Shown here: one piece after another, positions 1 to 8,046 of the stretch | Position numbering within the stretch: position 1 is the stretch's first letter | How the letters are laid out: every line of letters begins with the position of its first letter | Origin: Candidatus Equimonas enterica | Lineage (GTDB): Bacteria > Bacteroidota > Bacteroidia > Bacteroidales > Bacteroidaceae | Reading direction: 5' to 3' | NCBI GenBank assembly: GCA_018066225.1 | Contig: JAGHRU010000111.1 | Coordinates: 1 to 18,061, forward strand | DNA length: 18,061 bases | Program-made: the position numbers and the translations under genes | Notes under the pieces: generated by a model | What the model was told of the DNA's origin: nothing | Seen by the model: only the letters and a program-made list of their open reading frames with translations | The model's database searches: none

Positions 1-2
1 AG

Positions 3-3000
3 GCTAACCTCTATGTCGATGGGCAGCCGTGTAGCCGCGACGGTAAACTGTTGCAGACCGACGCCGACGGTAACTTCGACATCGACGTACCCATAGGTGA
101 GCACTTCATCGAGGTGCGCAAGGACTACCACACCTTCTCGGGCAACGGCTACTGGCCGGCACAAGTGGACTCCACCATCGTCGAAAAGCACTATTTCGAC
201 CAAGCCTTGTCGGGACTGCACTTCTACGACCAGACCCTTGTGCCCGTCGTGGGCCGCGTCTGTGGCGGTGAGAAGCAAGACTCGCTCATCGTAGGTTGTG
301 GCGCCAGCATCAACAACATCGGTGTGGCCGAACTCGTGTTGTCGGTCGGCAACTACAAGCTCAATGTCACCCGCGACGAGTTTGGCACCGCCTTCGATGC
401 TACTACGCCGCGCACCTTCGCCATACCCGAAGAAAACCAACACTATACGCACTCCACCGCCGCCGTGGGTGCTGGCAGTGCCGAAGCGACGCGCAAACTG
501 CGCATCGTCACCGACTCCATCACTGGCGAGTTCGTCGCCATGCTCCCGCCGTGCGAATACAAGGTGGAGAGCGTCCAGCTGCTCCATCCGCACGATGGCA
601 TCGAGTTTGTCGATAACCCCCATCTTGATGCAACCAGTGTGGGCACCGTGCAAGCCGACTCTCTCGACATAGGCGATGAGATACGCACCATCCGTTATGT
701 GACCTCCTACAAGCGCATGTATCAGGCCGATGCGACCATCACGATGCAAGATGTGACCAACGCTGACGGCGCATTCGGTGAGCCGGAATACGATGTGGCC
801 AACGATTTGACGGGTGACGTGACGACCGTCCACCTCTATGAAGTCAGCGATGACGGCAAGGTGGACTACACCTACGGCTATCCCATCTTCCGCATCGGCT
901 CGGAATACGAGTTTGAGATACACGCTTCGGAGCGTTACTTCAACCACGACTCGGGAGAGCCAGTGCTCTACGAAGACCCGTTGGTCGGCGCGACCGTCAA
1001 TGTTGTCAATGAGTTCTGTGGCCAGCAACTCGTATTGAAGGAAACGGGCGGCTTGACGGATGAAATCTTCGCCGAAGATATGCAACTCGACTCGCTGGGC
1101 AACGTGCGCTATCGTTTCGTGGTGGGCTACCCCAACATCGTTAAGCCCTATACCCGTGGGCTGACGATGACGGTCAAGAGTGGTGACTTCACGACGGAGT
1201 GGGACCAGAATGGGCAGTTCAATGTCATCGTCTTCGGAGGCTTGCCTACGGGCAATAACTTCTTGACCGATGGCCCCACTATCCCGCTTATGGTGCTCCG
1301 CGATCCGCCGGGCGCAGGTTCCAGCACTACGCTCTCCGAGGGCACGACGTTCAATGTCAAGCGCAATACCAACACGACCACCAAATGGGGCGGACGCGGT
1401 GCGGAAGACATCTACGTAGGTCCAGATGTCGCTACTGCTTTTGGTTATGGCCTATTGATGCTTGACTCTAAGCAGGCCAAGTCGGAAGTACATGTTACCG
1501 AAGGCGGTGCTCATGTATGGAAGTCTGGTAACGGCTCGTCCTACACGCTAACCACGACAACGGCCATCAGTACTTCCAACGACAAGGGTTACGATGGCCC
1601 CGATGCCGATGTCTATTTCGGCACAAGCAACAACACTGTCTATGGCAAGATGCGTAGCGTCGGCCTCTACCTCAATGACGATGGCCAGCCTGTCATAGAT
1701 GTGCAGGAGAAGATAGGCTTTGGCTCCGAGTTTGCCACTACATTCGCCTATTCGCAATACGAAATCCTGCATCGTGTCATCCCACAACTGGACGAGGCAA
1801 TCAAGTCGCTGCTGACCTATGATGCCGACTACAAGCCGGGCACAGGCTACCATCGTGAAGTCTCTGGCGAGCCGCTCTATGTCACGTCGCTCCGAGAGGG
1901 CGACAAGGGCTATGGCTCTCGCAATACCGATAAGGATATATGGGGTGACGCGGCCAGCGAAGATCCCAACGAAGGCCCGAGTTTCAAGATGATAGTCCCA
2001 GCCGATGCGCCCGAAGAAGCAGTCTTCCCCAACCAAGTGCACAACTATGCTGAGTCTATCTATCACTGGCAAGATGCCATCAGGCAGAACGAGAAAGCCA
2101 AGGTCGAAGCCATAAACAGCCCCGACTGCATCCCGACCAACATCTCTATTGGCACGGGAACAACCTATACTGGCTCGCAAGAGGTGGCTTATTCCAAGAG
2201 CGACACCTCGTCCGAAGATGGCTCGGAAGGATATTTCACGCTTGATTTCAAGTCTGGCTTCTGTTGGAACCGTGTGGGTTGGGTGCAAACAGCTGGTACT
2301 ACCGTCAATTCATCGACGATAACGGAAATCGTCAAGACCGACACCGATACCAAGAAGTTTAGCTATACGATAAAGCCCAACAATCGCGACCGACTGTCGG
2401 TGGATGTGTACAACCTCATTAAGAAGAAGGAAACGAACCATCCCAGCGAAGGCCAACGCATCACGCCGTATGTCGGCAGTCCCATCTTTGTGACGCGCGC
2501 CGGTGTGACGCACGACCCCTATGAGGGTGAGAAGAAGACGCTCTTCTACGAGCCGGGCACGACCATCATGTTTGCCACGATGCAGATGGAGAAGCCCGAG
2601 TTGGTCATCACCAACCCGCATCTCACGGGCTTGGCACCGGGCAGCGATGCTGTCTTTGAGTGCCGCCTGCGCAATCTCTCCGAGTCCAACGACACGGTGA
2701 AATATACCTTCAATTATGCTGCCAAGTCCAATGTCAATAAGGCTGATGTCTCTATGGACGGCTACCAGTTTAAGGGTATGGACATCAGCATCCCGCCAAA
2801 GGGCGAAGACGTGCGCTACATCACGCTGCGCCAGACCGACCTTTCGGAGCAGACGCTTCACCTGCAAGTCTCTCTCTCGTCCACAGGGCAGATCGACGCA
2901 CTCTCGCCTGTCGGCAGGTTGGCCGACGTGAAGGAGATAACGGCCGAGTATCTCCCGACGAGTTCGCCCATCACGCTGACCACCTCGCAGCAGGCTGTCA

Positions 3001-5858
3001 ATATCGGCAGTGCGGGCAAGTTGGCGGTCAAGTTTAAGGATTACAGCCGCAACTTTACCAGTTTCAAGCGCGTGCGGCTCTACTGCAAGTACGAGAACAG
3101 CAATGAGCCCGAACTCATCAAAGAGTGGGCTATCAACGGCTCTGCGGAGCAACTCGACACCGTGCCCCCGGGCAACGACTTCTCCTACGACCTTGATATG
3201 TCCAATGTCATCTTCTTCCCCGACGGCAACTATAAGGTCTTCGCACGCACCGTGGCCATCGTGGGCGACAAAGAGGTGGTGTGTGAGTCCGAGCCTATCG
3301 CCGTCGTCAAGGACATGACGCGCCCGGCAGTCTTGGGCCATCCCTCGCCCAAGGACTTCGTCATCGGCCGCAACGACCTCATCGAGATGCCGTTTAGTGA
3401 AGCCATCGCCCAAGGTAAGGTCACGAAGGACAACATCATCGTGCGCGGCCGTCTCAATGGTGCGCCTGTCGATCACGCTACGGCGATGCAGTTTACGGGC
3501 ACCGAGGAGTCGCCCGAGACGGAGGCCAGTTTCTCGCTCCACAACCACGACTTCACGGGTGAGTGCTGGTGCTATCTCGTGCGTCCCGACAAGGAGGCCA
3601 CCATATTCAGCCACGGTATTCCCGAGAACGGCTTTGCCATCAATGTCGATGCGGCTGGTCATCTCATCCTCCGTGCACCCGGTCTGTATCTCGCTTCCGA
3701 GCAGACGATAGACTGGGAGCGGTGGTCGTATCTCTCCTGCAACTATGTCAATGGCGAGGGCGACGCTCCCTGCTATTTCAATGCCCAGATAGCCACCGAC
3801 GCAGGCACGAAGCAGCTCTTCGTCAATCAGCCTGTGGAGCACTACGACGCCAATGGCCCGCTCCGTGTCGGTGCCAACCTCAAAGGCGCGATGCACGAAC
3901 TCGCGTTCTGGAACACGGCACGCACGATGGAGGAGAGCCAAAGCCAGATGCACACTACCAAGTCGAAGTTTACGCCGGGTCTCGTGGGCTACTGGCCTAT
4001 GGACGAGGGCTATGGCAACACGGCCAGCGAAGCCATCCACGGCTATGACATCAAGTCGCCCTACATCAACTGGTACACCAACACGCCGGGCAAGGCCATG
4101 CACTTGGACGGTACGGGCGCGTTTGCTGTCGATATGGTCGAGGCTGGCATCGGCGACTACGACGACTATGCCGTCGAGATGTGGCTGCGTGGCGCGCCGC
4201 AACGCGATGTCACGCTCCTCTCTTGGGGCAACGACAAGTTCTCTCTCGACACCGATGAGCAGGGCGTGCTGACCCTCATCACCCGTGGTCAGCGTCAGCC
4301 GCTTGCCGACTGCAAGTTGCTCGACGACCAGTGGCACCACTTTGCCTTCAATATGCACCGTAGCGGTAGCACCTATGTCTATGTCGATGGGCAGGAGAAG
4401 GCCACCTTGCTCTCTGCCAATATGCCGCCGCTTGCCGCTGCTCGCCTCGTGGTGGGTGCGTACGCCGAACTTGCCGATTCGGGTCGCACGATTTATTCGC
4501 GCCACTTCGAGGGCGACATCGACGAGTTGCGCGTATGGCGTGGCAGCCTGTCGGCCAAATATATCGCGCAGCACCGCACGGAGCGTGCCGATACGTTGAG
4601 TGCCGAAGGTCTGGTGGCCTACTATCCCTTTGAGCAGACGCGCACGGGCATCACCTCGTTTACGACGGACGACATGAGCCGCCTCCACGCTGCTGCGCCT
4701 ACGGGTAGCGGCTATGGCGAGGCCGAGATGGCAGCGGGCTTGAAGCCCACGCCCGAAGAGGCGGTGCTCGACTTCGATTTCAGCACCTCCGACAAGAGCG
4801 TGCTGCTGAGCCTCTCCGACGACTTGTCGCGTCTGCATGGCAACAATGTCAGCGTCACGCTGCGCGACATCACCGATCTCAACGACAATGCCATGACGAC
4901 GGCCAACTGGGACTTCTATGTCGATGCCCGCGCCATGGAGTGGACCACCGACAAGGCCGACCTCTTCGTATATAGCGACCAGTCTTCGGGCTTCGAGAAT
5001 GTGACGTTCCGCAACATGACGGCGCAGACCGTGGCTTGGAGCCTCCGCGACATCCCCTCTTGGCTCGAAGTGTCGGAGACCTCTGGTCGCCTCTCGCCCT
5101 TGGGCACGGCCACGCTCACGCTCAACGTGAAAGCCCCCATCCCCAGCAGCAGTGTCACCGAGGCCCTCTACCTCTACGACAGCGATGGCATCGTCTATCC
5201 GTTGGGCGTGCAACTCCATGTCTATCAAGACCAGCCCAACTGGGCGTTCGACCCCTCGGCCTACAACGCCAATATGAATGTCGTGGGCAAGGTGAAGGTC
5301 GATGGCATCGTGAACGACAACTCCACCTCACAACTTGTGGCCGTCTGCAAGGACAAGATAGTCGGTATAGCTCATCCCACCTACAACCGCCGCTACGACA
5401 CTTACCTCGTCGAACTCACCGTCTATGGCGATGCCAAGGCGAATGCGCAAGACCCCATCACCTTCAAGTTCTGGGATGCCCGCACCGGTGCCATCTATCC
5501 CGTCCTTGAAGTCGATACCGCCATCGTCTTCGTCCCCAATGCCTTCTATGGCTCTTACACCAAGCCCGTGATATTCAGCACGACCCACAAGCAGGAGCAG
5601 ACCCTCAACCTCGAGAGCGAGTGGTCGTGGATCTCGCTCTTCGTCAAGCCCGGTGTGCAGAAGATGTGCGATGTCTTCGCGCCAGTGGCCACGTCCGTTA
5701 CGCAGATTAAGGGCGCAAATGACTTCGACCTGACCATCAATGGCCGCCTCACTTCCCACCTTGATGCCGCAGTCGGCCAGATGTATATGTGCGTGTCAAT
5801 CAGCCGACGCATCTCGACATCGTGGGTGAGGGCATCAACCCGCAGCAAGAGCCGCTGA
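3..5858 (+). CDS. Giant multidomain LamG surface protein (5' partial, frame broken at 3' end)
   Basis: The reading frame is open from base 3 with no stop back to the left edge, so the true start lies outside the window. The first ATG/GTG/TTG-type codon in view (TTG at 51) is not the start. The N-terminal part visible here resembles a carboxypeptidase-regulatory-like beta-sandwich (TDADGNFDIDVPIGEHFIEV). A long stretch of beta-rich Ig-like sequence follows. Two LamG/concanavalin-like regions lie at about 3550-3930 and 4090-4560; the second has the typical WHHFAFN, YVYVDGQ and GDIDELRVWRGSLS signatures. A BACON-like segment (about 4960-5220, IPSWLEVSETSGRLSPLG) comes next. Such proteins are exported by type IX secretion and act in adhesion or polymer binding; no catalytic motif is visible. 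The last roughly 23 codons before the TGA at 5856 look like out-of-frame sequence, because the protein clearly continues in the next entry. Confidence 0.85.
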   Translation, partial: ANLYVDGQPCSRDGKLLQTDADGNFDIDVPIGEHFIEVRKDYHTFSGNGYWPAQVDSTIVEKHYFDQALSGLHFYDQTLVPVVGRVCGGEKQDSLIVGCGASINNIGVAELVLSVGNYKLNVTRDEFGTAFDATTPRTFAIPEENQHYTHSTAAVGAGSAEATRKLRIVTDSITGEFVAMLPPCEYKVESVQLLHPHDGIEFVDNPHLDATSVGTVQADSLDIGDEIRTIRYVTSYKRMYQADATITMQDVTNADGAFGEPEYDVANDLTGDVTTVHLYEVSDDGKVDYTYGYPIFRIGSEYEFEIHASERYFNHDSGEPVLYEDPLVGATVNVVNEFCGQQLVLKETGGLTDEIFAEDMQLDSLGNVRYRFVVGYPNIVKPYTRGLTMTVKSGDFTTEWDQNGQFNVIVFGGLPTGNNFLTDGPTIPLMVLRDPPGAGSSTTLSEGTTFNVKRNTNTTTKWGGRGAEDIYVGPDVATAFGYGLLMLDSKQAKSEVHVTEGGAHVWKSGNGSSYTLTTTTAISTSNDKGYDGPDADVYFGTSNNTVYGKMRSVGLYLNDDGQPVIDVQEKIGFGSEFATTFAYSQYEILHRVIPQLDEAIKSLLTYDADYKPGTGYHREVSGEPLYVTSLREGDKGYGSRNTDKDIWGDAASEDPNEGPSFKMIVPADAPEEAVFPNQVHNYAESIYHWQDAIRQNEKAKVEAINSPDCIPTNISIGTGTTYTGSQEVAYSKSDTSSEDGSEGYFTLDFKSGFCWNRVGWVQTAGTTVNSSTITEIVKTDTDTKKFSYTIKPNNRDRLSVDVYNLIKKKETNHPSEGQRITPYVGSPIFVTRAGVTHDPYEGEKKTLFYEPGTTIMFATMQMEKPELVITNPHLTGLAPGSDAVFECRLRNLSESNDTVKYTFNYAAKSNVNKADVSMDGYQFKGMDISIPPKGEDVRYITLRQTDLSEQTLHLQVSLSSTGQIDALSPVGRLADVKEITAEYLPTSSPITLTTSQQAVNIGSAGKLAVKFKDYSRNFTSFKRVRLYCKYENSNEPELIKEWAINGSAEQLDTVPPGNDFSYDLDMSNVIFFPDGNYKVFARTVAIVGDKEVVCESEPIAVVKDMTRPAVLGHPSPKDFVIGRNDLIEMPFSEAIAQGKVTKDNIIVRGRLNGAPVDHATAMQFTGTEESPETEASFSLHNHDFTGECWCYLVRPDKEATIFSHGIPENGFAINVDAAGHLILRAPGLYLASEQTIDWERWSYLSCNYVNGEGDAPCYFNAQIATDAGTKQLFVNQPVEHYDANGPLRVGANLKGAMHELAFWNTARTMEESQSQMHTTKSKFTPGLVGYWPMDEGYGNTASEAIHGYDIKSPYINWYTNTPGKAMHLDGTGAFAVDMVEAGIGDYDDYAVEMWLRGAPQRDVTLLSWGNDKFSLDTDEQGVLTLITRGQRQPLADCKLLDDQWHHFAFNMHRSGSTYVYVDGQEKATLLSANMPPLAAARLVVGAYAELADSGRTIYSRHFEGDIDELRVWRGSLSAKYIAQHRTERADTLSAEGLVAYYPFEQTRTGITSFTTDDMSRLHAAAPTGSGYGEAEMAAGLKPTPEEAVLDFDFSTSDKSVLLSLSDDLSRLHGNNVSVTLRDITDLNDNAMTTANWDFYVDARAMEWTTDKADLFVYSDQSSGFENVTFRNMTAQTVAWSLRDIPSWLEVSETSGRLSPLGTATLTLNVKAPIPSSSVTEALYLYDSDGIVYPLGVQLHVYQDQPNWAFDPSAYNANMNVVGKVKVDGIVNDNSTSQLVAVCKDKIVGIAHPTYNRRYDTYLVELTVYGDAKANAQDPITFKFWDARTGAIYPVLEVDTAIVFVPNAFYGSYTKPVIFSTTHKQEQTLNLESEWSWISLFVKPGVQKMCDVFAPVATSVTQIKGANDFDLTINGRLTSHLDAAVGQMYMCVSISRRISTSWVRASTRSKSR

Positions 5859-6724
5859 CCATAGAGCCGGGCTGGAACTGGATTGGCTTCAACTACTACG
5901 AAAACAACTCCCTCATGCGCGCCTTCGCCGACCTCCAACCCCTCAATGGCGACATCATCAAGGGGCAGCACGCCTTCGCTATCTACAACGAAGACTGGGA
6001 TGGTCCGCTCACGCAGTTGCAGCCGGGCTTGGGCTATATGTACAAGTCCGTGAGCAGCACGTCGCGCACCTTCTGCTATCCCACCGTAGAGCGTAGCGAC
6101 AACCGTCTGCTGCTCCCGCCAGTGGCCGCTATGCCAGAGCCCGAGGACTACCACTTCCTCCCCGTCTCCTACACCAAGTATCCCGGCAACATGACCATGC
6201 TGGCGCAAGTCATGATGGACGGCACGCTGCGCGACGATGTCGAGGTTGGTGTCTTCGCTGGCGATGAGTGCCGCGAGGCAGCGTGGAGCGACGGCGGCTA
6301 TTACTTCCTCACCATCCCCGGCGAGCAGACGGAGCCGCTCACCTTCCGCGTCTATGACGGCATCAGCGAGTATGTCGCCGCCACCAGCGAGCCGTGCTAC
6401 TACTACGCCGACGAGCACTACGGCACGCCCGAAGCCCCCTTCATCATCAGCGTCACGACCGACGAAGGCATCAGCAGCAGTGCTGTGGCCGACGGTGTGC
6501 GTATCTATCCCACGCGCGTCAGCAGCCGCCTCCATGTGCGCGACAGCCGCGAGGCCGCCCTCACCGTGCAACTCTACACCACGGGTGGTGCGCTCGTGGG
6601 CACCTATCAGGCCGACGCAGGCCGCCTCGACATCGACTGTGGCAGCCTTATCCAAGGCATCTACATCGTCAAGGTAGCCACGGCCGACGGCCGCATGCAG
6701 ACCAAGCACATCGTGCGCTTGTAG
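5789..6724 (+). CDS. C-terminal part of the same giant protein with T9SS type A sorting domain (displaced frame)
   Basis: This frame carries the natural continuation of the preceding gene. It begins VRVNQPTHLDIVGEGI, then has EPGWNWIGFNYYENN and GLGYMYKS segments typical of LamG-type secreted Bacteroidota proteins. It ends in a type IX secretion C-terminal domain (about 6480-6721): VRIYPTRVSSRLHVR, a VQLYTTGGALVGTY strand, GIYIVKVATADG and a final KHIVRL. That domain directs export across the outer membrane and is cleaved or anchored by the sortase-like machinery. The GTG at 5789 is simply the first possible start in the frame; I do not think translation begins here. The upstream frame joins this one by a single -1 shift at about 5786-5790. 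Either the gene is disrupted in this strain or one base is missing from the assembly. Confidence 0.85.
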   Translation: MRVNQPTHLDIVGEGINPQQEPLTIEPGWNWIGFNYYENNSLMRAFADLQPLNGDIIKGQHAFAIYNEDWDGPLTQLQPGLGYMYKSVSSTSRTFCYPTVERSDNRLLLPPVAAMPEPEDYHFLPVSYTKYPGNMTMLAQVMMDGTLRDDVEVGVFAGDECREAAWSDGGYYFLTIPGEQTEPLTFRVYDGISEYVAATSEPCYYYADEHYGTPEAPFIISVTTDEGISSSAVADGVRIYPTRVSSRLHVRDSREAALTVQLYTTGGALVGTYQADAGRLDIDCGSLIQGIYIVKVATADGRMQTKHIVRL

Positions 6725-6734
6725 CCGCTTTCCT

Positions 6735-6779
6735 GCCGACGAAGCCAAGGGTCTTGCCCTTGGCTTCGCTCGTGTCGGC
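6735..6779 (+). terminator. Strong hairpin after the T9SS protein gene
   Basis: An 11-base perfect inverted repeat, GAAGCCAAGGG (6741-6751) and CCCTTGGCTTC (6757-6767), has a 5-base loop. It is flanked by a second pair, GCCGAC (6735-6740) and GTCGGC (6774-6779). It begins 11 bases after the TAG stop. There is no T-run on either side, so it may work as a processing or stability stem rather than as a classical intrinsic terminator. Confidence 0.6.
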
Positions 6780-6812
6780 GGGTGGCGAAAAGTGCAGTTT
6801 TTGTGTCGCTTG

Positions 6813-6844
6813 CTTGGTCGTGTGCGCAGAAATGTGTATTTTTG
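6813..6844 (+). promoter_or_regulatory. Bacteroidota-type promoter for the kinase-like gene
   Basis: CTTG at 6813-6816, exactly 20 bases, then TATTTTTG at 6837-6844, which fits the Bacteroidota -33/-7 pattern (TTTG, TAnnTTTG). Transcription would start near 6850, giving a leader of about 55 bases to the ATG at 6905. The spacing equals that of four other promoters in this window. Confidence 0.55.
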
Positions 6845-6904
6845 CGGCGAGCCGACTATGGCTTTGCCGTTTCAGCGCGCCGTTTCACCTCTACACCGAG
6901 CCCT

Positions 6905-7645
6905 ATGCGTATCATCCTCAATCCCAAGTACAAGCATCTCCGCAGTTATCTCACGGACATTGAGCACCACTTTGACCACGAGGGTCACGAGATCTACCGT
7001 GGCCGTGATGTCGTGCGCACCCTGCAAGTGGCGGGCTTGACGCTCTGGGTCAAGCGCTATGCTTCGCCCGGAGCCATCACGCGCATGTCTTGGCGTTTCT
7101 TCCGCAGTCCGCAGGCCAAGCGTGCATACGTGCGTCCGTTGCAGATGCGTGAGCGTGGCATTATGAGCCCCGAGCCTGTGGCCTTTGTCAAGGTCAGCAA
7201 GGGGCTTTTCAACTCTGCCACTTATTTCGTTGCCTTGCAATCTACCTATCGCTACACGATGGCCGACCTGCCGTCGCTGTCAGATGATGATCAGCAGGAG
7301 GTGATAGCGCGTTTCGCCAGTTTCTCCGCCAAGGTGCACGAGCAGGGTTTCCTGCACCGCAACTTCTCTTCGACCAACATTCTCTTCGACCGTGTGAACA
7401 ATCGCATCGTCTTCGCCCTCATCGACACCACCTCCATGTCGTGTGGCCGTCCTGTCAGTGTGCGCAAGGGGTGTAGCAACTTCGCGCGTTTGCAGGGTGA
7501 TGAGGCCTTTTTCGATGCGCTCGGTGTGGCCTATGCTGCGGCGCGTGGTGCAGATGCCGAGACCTGTGTGGCGGCCATCAAGGCAGCGCGTGAGCGGTAC
7601 CTGCGCCGTGCTACGCAGTCGGCTAAAACGGCCAAACAATCGTAG
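6905..7645 (+). CDS. Lipopolysaccharide-kinase-like (Kdo/InaA-type) protein, probable pseudokinase
   Basis: The 246-residue protein resembles the small kinase-fold proteins that phosphorylate lipopolysaccharide core sugars in the cytoplasm. The ATP-lysine is present as WVKRY (Lys50). The catalytic loop is LHRNFSSTNILF (residues 150-161) and the metal-binding Asp is in LIDTTSM (Asp174). The catalytic Asp expected in the HRD/HKD position is Asn153 (codon AAC at 7361). The usual Asn-Arg-Met after the metal-binding Asp, as I recall it from Bacteroides relatives, is also changed (TSM). The fold is therefore recognisable but activity is doubtful. I chose the ATG at 6905 because the frame further upstream (from 6782) overlaps the promoter and reads as low-complexity, Cys-rich non-coding sequence. 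The gene stands alone between its promoter and a gene-free region with hairpins. Confidence 0.75.
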   Translation: MRIILNPKYKHLRSYLTDIEHHFDHEGHEIYRGRDVVRTLQVAGLTLWVKRYASPGAITRMSWRFFRSPQAKRAYVRPLQMRERGIMSPEPVAFVKVSKGLFNSATYFVALQSTYRYTMADLPSLSDDDQQEVIARFASFSAKVHEQGFLHRNFSSTNILFDRVNNRIVFALIDTTSMSCGRPVSVRKGCSNFARLQGDEAFFDALGVAYAAARGADAETCVAAIKAARERYLRRATQSAKTAKQS

Positions 7646-7646
7646 T

Positions 7647-7667
7647 AAAAGGGGTCTGCCAAGACCC
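7647..7667 (-). terminator. Small hairpin reading leftwards, terminator-like
   Basis: GGGTCT (7652-7657) and AGACCC (7662-7667) pair around the loop GCCA. On the minus strand the stem is followed by C and then TTTT, like a short intrinsic terminator. It could stop leftward transcripts before they run antisense into the kinase-like gene. The T-run is short and the hairpin overlaps the first repeat unit. Confidence 0.35.
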
Positions 7668-7733
7668 GAAAAACGGTCTGCTCGGATGAGGAAAACTATC
7701 TGTGCAGACGCGAAAAACTATCTGCCCACAGCG
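7647..7733. repeat. Four degenerate 21-23 base tandem repeats (array A)
   Basis: The units run 7647-7668, 7669-7691, 7692-7712 and 7713-7733. Each starts with AAAA and contains a TCTGC core: GGTCTGCC, CGGTCTGCTC, CTATCTGTGC and CTATCTGCCC. The same family recurs at 16739-16825. The array starts one base after the stop codon of the kinase-like gene. No protein or known element explains it. Confidence 0.6.
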
Positions 7734-7755
7734 TGCGCACGCTCTGGGCAGATAG
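7718..7755. repeat. 38-base near-perfect palindrome
   Basis: CTATCTGCCCA (7718-7728) is mirrored by TGGGCAGATAG (7745-7755), with the perfect inner palindrome AGCGTGCGCACGCT (7730-7743) between. Only the symmetric C7729/C7744 pair fails. The left arm is the core of the last 21-base repeat unit. As RNA it would form a very stable stem and may end the plus-strand transcript, although no T-run follows. Confidence 0.6.
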
Positions 7756-7771
7756 CATTGTGTGCCTTTAC

Positions 7772-7791
7772 GCCAGCGTGCTACCGCTGGC
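7772..7791. repeat. Short inverted repeat (hairpin)
   Basis: GCCAGCG (7772-7778) and CGCTGGC (7785-7791) form a 7-base-pair stem with a 6-base loop. It sits between the palindrome and the tRNA terminator. Its role is unknown; there is no T-run. Confidence 0.45.
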
Positions 7792-7803
7792 CGTATGGCT
7801 ACG

Positions 7804-7833
7804 AAAAAGGCTGACAGTCAGTGACTATCAGCC
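7804..7833 (-). terminator. Intrinsic terminator of tRNA-Pro
   Basis: On the minus strand GGCTGA...TCAGCC (7809-7833) encloses an inner AGTCA/TGACT pair and is followed directly by TTTTT (7808-7804). It starts 11 bases after the 3' end of the tRNA. Confidence 0.8.
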
Positions 7834-7844
7834 TTGCTTCTCAG

Positions 7845-7919
7845 TCGGGGTGACTGGACTCGAACCAGCGACCACACGCCCCCCAGACGCGTACTCTAAA
7901 CCTACTGAGCTACACCCCG
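7845..7919 (-). tRNA. tRNA-Pro (anticodon GGG)
   Basis: The 75-base minus-strand sequence folds as a cloverleaf. The acceptor stem is CGGGGTG with CACCCCG and discriminator A. The D-arm is GCTC/GAGT. The anticodon stem is CGCGT/GCGTG with loop CTGGGGG, so the anticodon GGG follows T33. The T-arm is GCTGG-TTCGAGT-CCAGT. C1-G72 with A73 is typical of tRNA-Pro. CCA is not encoded. A promoter lies about 50 bases upstream and an intrinsic terminator immediately downstream, so it is a single-gene unit. Confidence 0.95.
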
Positions 7920-7971
7920 ATTGGTTGGCAATCTTCGGAGAAAGCGTTGTGCTTTTCCTCGTTTGCGGGTG

Positions 7972-8003
7972 CAAAGTTACGGCTTTCTTCGGACACAGCC
8001 AAA
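7972..8003 (-). promoter_or_regulatory. Promoter of tRNA-Pro
   Basis: On the minus strand TTTG (8003-8000), 20 bases, then TAACTTTG (7979-7972). Both elements match the Bacteroidota consensus exactly. Transcription would start near 7966, leaving a 5' leader of about 46 bases for RNase P to remove. Confidence 0.75.
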
Positions 8004-8046
8004 TGTTTCCGCAGTTTTTTTTGCTTTTCTGCCCAATTTGTGCGCT

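Noticed and set aside
2310..5228. 972-codon open frame on the minus strand inside the giant protein gene
   Set aside because: It is a shadow of codon bias in a G+C-rich gene. Its translation is low-complexity (rich in Arg, His, Val, Asp) with no recognisable domain, while the plus strand has clear LamG and Ig-like signatures throughout.
5780..5795. Programmed -1 frameshifting in the giant gene
   Set aside because: There is no X-XXY-YYZ slippery heptamer and no clear downstream stem at the junction. A missing G explains the break more simply.
5555..6748. 397-codon minus-strand frame across the sorting-domain region
   Set aside because: It is antisense to a clear T9SS C-terminal domain, has no domain of its own and no promoter.
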